Position numbers and translations under genes: made by a program | Part shown: in pieces, positions 61,870-64,000 of the stretch | Numbering within the stretch: the first letter of the stretch is position 1 | Layout: each line of letters starts with the position of its first letter | Notes under the pieces: model-generated | Told to the model about the DNA's origin: nothing | What the model saw: only the letters and a program-made list of their open reading frames with translations | The model's database searches: none | Assembly: GCA_910577105.1 (NCBI GenBank) | Contig: CAJTMB010000001.1 | Span: forward strand, 1-64,000 | Direction of reading: 5' to 3' | Length of the DNA: 64,000 bases | From: an uncultured Lachnospiraceae bacterium | GTDB lineage: Bacteria > Bacillota > Clostridia > Lachnospirales > Lachnospiraceae

Positions 61870-62919
61870 TTACAAAGAAGTGGATTTCCCGGTTTCCGAC
61901 ATATTTATCAGTTTCTCTGCTATCCTTTCCGCTCCCGCGCCGTCAACAAGCATCTTTTCACGCCGGCTGTACATTTGCCGCAGACAGGATTCTTTCAGAT
62001 GCCGGATAGCCTCCACGATACGGACCGGCATCTGCTTTCCCTCTTTCAAATAATCCCCCCCATAACATACCAGTTCCTTTTCCCTAAAAGCTTCCACTGT
62101 TTTTTCCTGATTGTCCACAAAAGAAAAGCAGATAACCGGCACACCCACGGCACAGAGTTCATACATGGTGGAGCCCCCGGCCGTAACGGCAATATCACAT
62201 TTTTCCATCAGTTCCGCCATGTTGCCCACATTCCGGTAAAGATACACATTGGGATGCTTATCCGCCATTTTTTGCAGTTCTTCATGGTTTACATTGAACG
62301 CGCCGCTGATTACATGGTATTCCAGTTTCCCTGCACAGACATCCGCCAGCGCATATTTCAGTATCTGTCCTGCCAGATTGTACTTATCGCTGCCGCCGGT
62401 GGTAATCAGTACTTTTTCCGCCTTCTCCCTAACCGAATATGAAACATCCCTAAATTCTTCCCGCAAAGGCACATAATCGCATCCCAGCAAAAATTCCCTG
62501 TTTCGCGGCAGCGCCTTTTCCTTGTAAGGAAGCTGTTCCCCATATATATTGTAATTGATTACCACATCCACAGGATACGGAAATGAAAATGTATCATCCA
62601 CATAAGCAGTCTTCGTATATTTTCCAACCTGCTCCAGATAATACGGCGTCACAAAATAACTGTCCGTCAAAAGCAAATCCGGTCTTTTTTCTTCCAGCAT
62701 GGGAAGCAGGATTGTAAGCTCCTCCTCCATCCTGCGATAATCAGTGTGCAGCACCGTATATGCCAGCCCTCTTGCCACAAGCAATCCTGCCGCCTCATCA
62801 TCCGCCAGTACAAAGCAAACCTCCTGCCCGCGCTCCTGCAATGCCAGCGCAATGGACAGGCAGCGCATGACATGTCCCGTTCCGATTTCCTTACCTGCGT
62901 CAGCCCTAATCCAAATCAT
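61870..62919 (-). CDS. pseG: PseG-like UDP-sugar hydrolase
   Basis: A 349-residue GT-B-fold hydrolase. It begins MIWIRADAGKEIGTGHVMRC, including the conserved Gly-x-Gly-His with catalytic H16. ITTGGSDKYNLAGQILKYAL and TAGGSTMYELCAVGVP are also present. PseG removes UDP from UDP-2,4-diacetamido-2,4,6-trideoxy-L-altrose before condensation with PEP by PseI. It lies between pseI and pseC. Unlike some organisms, it is not fused to PseH; here the acetyltransferase is fused to PseI instead. Confidence 0.92.
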   Translation of the reverse strand: MIWIRADAGKEIGTGHVMRCLSIALALQERGQEVCFVLADDEAAGLLVARGLAYTVLHTDYRRMEEELTILLPMLEEKRPDLLLTDSYFVTPYYLEQVGKYTKTAYVDDTFSFPYPVDVVINYNIYGEQLPYKEKALPRNREFLLGCDYVPLREEFRDVSYSVREKAEKVLITTGGSDKYNLAGQILKYALADVCAGKLEYHVISGAFNVNHEELQKMADKHPNVYLYRNVGNMAELMEKCDIAVTAGGSTMYELCAVGVPVICFSFVDNQEKTVEAFREKELVCYGGDYLKEGKQMPVRIVEAIRHLKESCLRQMYSRREKMLVDGAGAERIAEKLINMSETGKSTSL

Positions 62920-62964
62920 TCTTTCTCACCCTGCTTTCGGCATCCATTCTGCCCTTTTTCTTAT

Positions 62965-64000
62965 TTACGGCAGTCTTTTGGCATAACAGAAAACATTATC
63001 CTTTTTAGCCTTTTCATACCCCAATTCCTCAAATATTCTCCATGAAGCCTCATTTTCCTGCTTGACTTTTGCGCGCAGTATTTTAACGTCAGGAAACTTT
63101 TCCAGAACCAGCCTCTCTCCGGCGCGGATAATCTCCCGTCCATACCCGCGGTGTCTTTCCTTTTTGTCAATGCTGTAGCTGATTTCTGCCTCTGTGCCGG
63201 ACAAGTCCAGCCGCAGCATTCCCACGGGAACCTCCTTATGAAAGCACAGATAAAGTTTTCTGTCCTCCCTGCAAAGGCTGTTTTGTACCCATTCCTCGTG
63301 TACCTCCCACGGAATTTTCTCCGTGGAAAAAGACTGCCTTCTGGTTTCCTCCTCGTTAGCCCATGCAAACAAAAGCTCCGCGTCCTCTTTCCGGGCCGGA
63401 ACCAAAGTCAGGTAATCCGCGACCATCCCCGCCTCAAGCGGCGTTCCCCTCTCTATATCCGTAAGGCATTTCTTTCCCAGGACATTGTCATACTCCCTGG
63501 AATGCAACCCGTAGCCCGGACGGATAACCCGGATATTTTCTTCCGTAAAAACATCCCCCTTTTTCATATTCTCCACAACAAAAAGGGACTTACGGAAAAC
63601 GATGTTCGTCTTTTCCTGTTCCGTCATCCCGTAATGCACACGGCCAATCGCCTTTTCGGCCTGTCTGACGTCACGCACCATGGCAGCAAACTCCTTAGGC
63701 TCCATGGAAAAAGAAGAATCCGGGTTTTCTATGTCCCTGCCAAGACAGATATGCTTTTCTATGACGGAAGCGCCTAAAGCAACTGCTGTGACAACGGCAG
63801 TGCTGCCCATGGAGTGGTCCGACAGTCCCACCGGGACATCAAACCGTTTTTCCATGTCCTGCATGGTGGCAAGGCACATTTCATCCGTGACCGCCGGATA
63901 TGCGCTTGCGCAGCGCAGCAGCGCAAAATTGTGGTTTCCCGTGCTACGAATGGTTTCCACCGCCTCTTCTATTTCCGCAAGGTTGGACATACCTGTGGAA
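62965..64000 (-). CDS. pseI: PseI-PseH fusion (pseudaminic acid synthase + GNAT), 5' end cut by window
   Basis: The visible part is about 345 residues; the N-terminus lies beyond 64000. The frame stays open to the edge and the last codons read S-T-G just before MSNLAEIEEAV, the usual NeuB/PseI STGM motif. The synthase part has HMG-less VGLSDHSMGS and EKHICLGRDIENPDSSFSME, the PseI-type signature, then a SAF domain to about residue 192. A GNAT acetyltransferase domain (195-341) follows, with YSIDKKERHRGYGREIIRAG and a conserved C-terminal end. The latter resembles PseH, which N-acetylates the intermediate, so two pathway steps share one chain. Confidence 0.88.
   Translation of the reverse strand, partial: STGMSNLAEIEEAVETIRSTGNHNFALLRCASAYPAVTDEMCLATMQDMEKRFDVPVGLSDHSMGSTAVVTAVALGASVIEKHICLGRDIENPDSSFSMEPKEFAAMVRDVRQAEKAIGRVHYGMTEQEKTNIVFRKSLFVVENMKKGDVFTEENIRVIRPGYGLHSREYDNVLGKKCLTDIERGTPLEAGMVADYLTLVPARKEDAELLFAWANEEETRRQSFSTEKIPWEVHEEWVQNSLCREDRKLYLCFHKEVPVGMLRLDLSGTEAEISYSIDKKERHRGYGREIIRAGERLVLEKFPDVKILRAKVKQENEASWRIFEELGYEKAKKDNVFCYAKRLP

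Overview
This 64 kb window is one very large surface-glycan biosynthesis locus. It most probably comes from an anaerobic, low-to-mid GC Firmicute of the Lachnospiraceae/Clostridia type: strong AGGAGG-type ribosome sites, several TTG/GTG starts, sigma-A promoters, a LicC/LicA/LicD phosphocholine set and long co-directional operons. Species cannot be named from the sequence alone. Only two genes are on the + strand (252-1310 and 49707-50546). About 41 others run right to left, usually with gaps under 40 bp or ATGA/TAATG overlaps. No tRNA, rRNA, CRISPR array, transposase or integrase was seen, and no stretch over 300 bp is gene-free.

Layout, in the direction of transcription (right to left). Unit A (edge to 50570) starts with pseudaminic-acid genes: a PseI-PseH fusion cut by the window edge, then pseG and pseC, with a promoter between pseG and pseC. 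It continues with three membrane or undecaprenyl-phosphate-linked glycosyl transfer genes. It ends with a cassette of FkbH-like protein, acyl carrier protein, MBOAT acyltransferase, SGNH-type partner, MaoC-like protein and SDR. An intrinsic terminator at 50550-50588 closes it. A monocistronic gene of unknown function (49707-50546, +) has its own near-consensus promoter.

Unit B (49559 to 16240) begins at a promoter at 49583-49611. It encodes a large O-antigen ligase/polymerase-like protein, a PglF-like dehydratase, a methyltransferase, a PglE-like aminotransferase, a PglC-like phosphoglycosyl transferase with an adjoining ATP-grasp enzyme, a GT4, a TviB/TviC-like pair for UDP-HexNAc uronic acids, a formyltransferase-like enzyme, a deacetylase-like protein, many glycosyltransferases (GT2, GT4, GT11, GT17, DUF5672, capsule type), two PglK-like ABC flippases, a WbaP-type initiating transferase, a Wzy-like protein and LicD. 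It ends at a hairpin at 16183-16227 that overlaps the promoter of unit C.

Unit C (16149 to 12134) is the phosphocholine supply: a wHTH/nucleotidyltransferase/choline-kinase fusion, LicC and a BCCT transporter. Unit D (11836 to 1270) has its own promoter. It carries an acyltransferase, a nonulosonate (legionaminic/neuraminic-type) set (legB, ptmE-like, neuD, neuB, neuC), two Gfo/Idh/MocA oxidoreductases, a sialyltransferase-like protein and a GT61.

Taken together, the locus appears to build at least two lipid-linked glycans: there are two initiating transferases, two ABC flippases and two polymerase/ligase candidates. These would be decorated with two kinds of nonulosonic acid, phosphocholine and acyl groups. 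The most striking non-coding feature is a pair of long nested palindromes (66-161 and 11930-12111). They share core sequence and lie in the same orientation just upstream of the two acyltransferase-3 genes. The most interesting coding feature is the FkbH/ACP/MBOAT cassette, which looks like an acyl-carrier-protein route for acylating a surface glycan.
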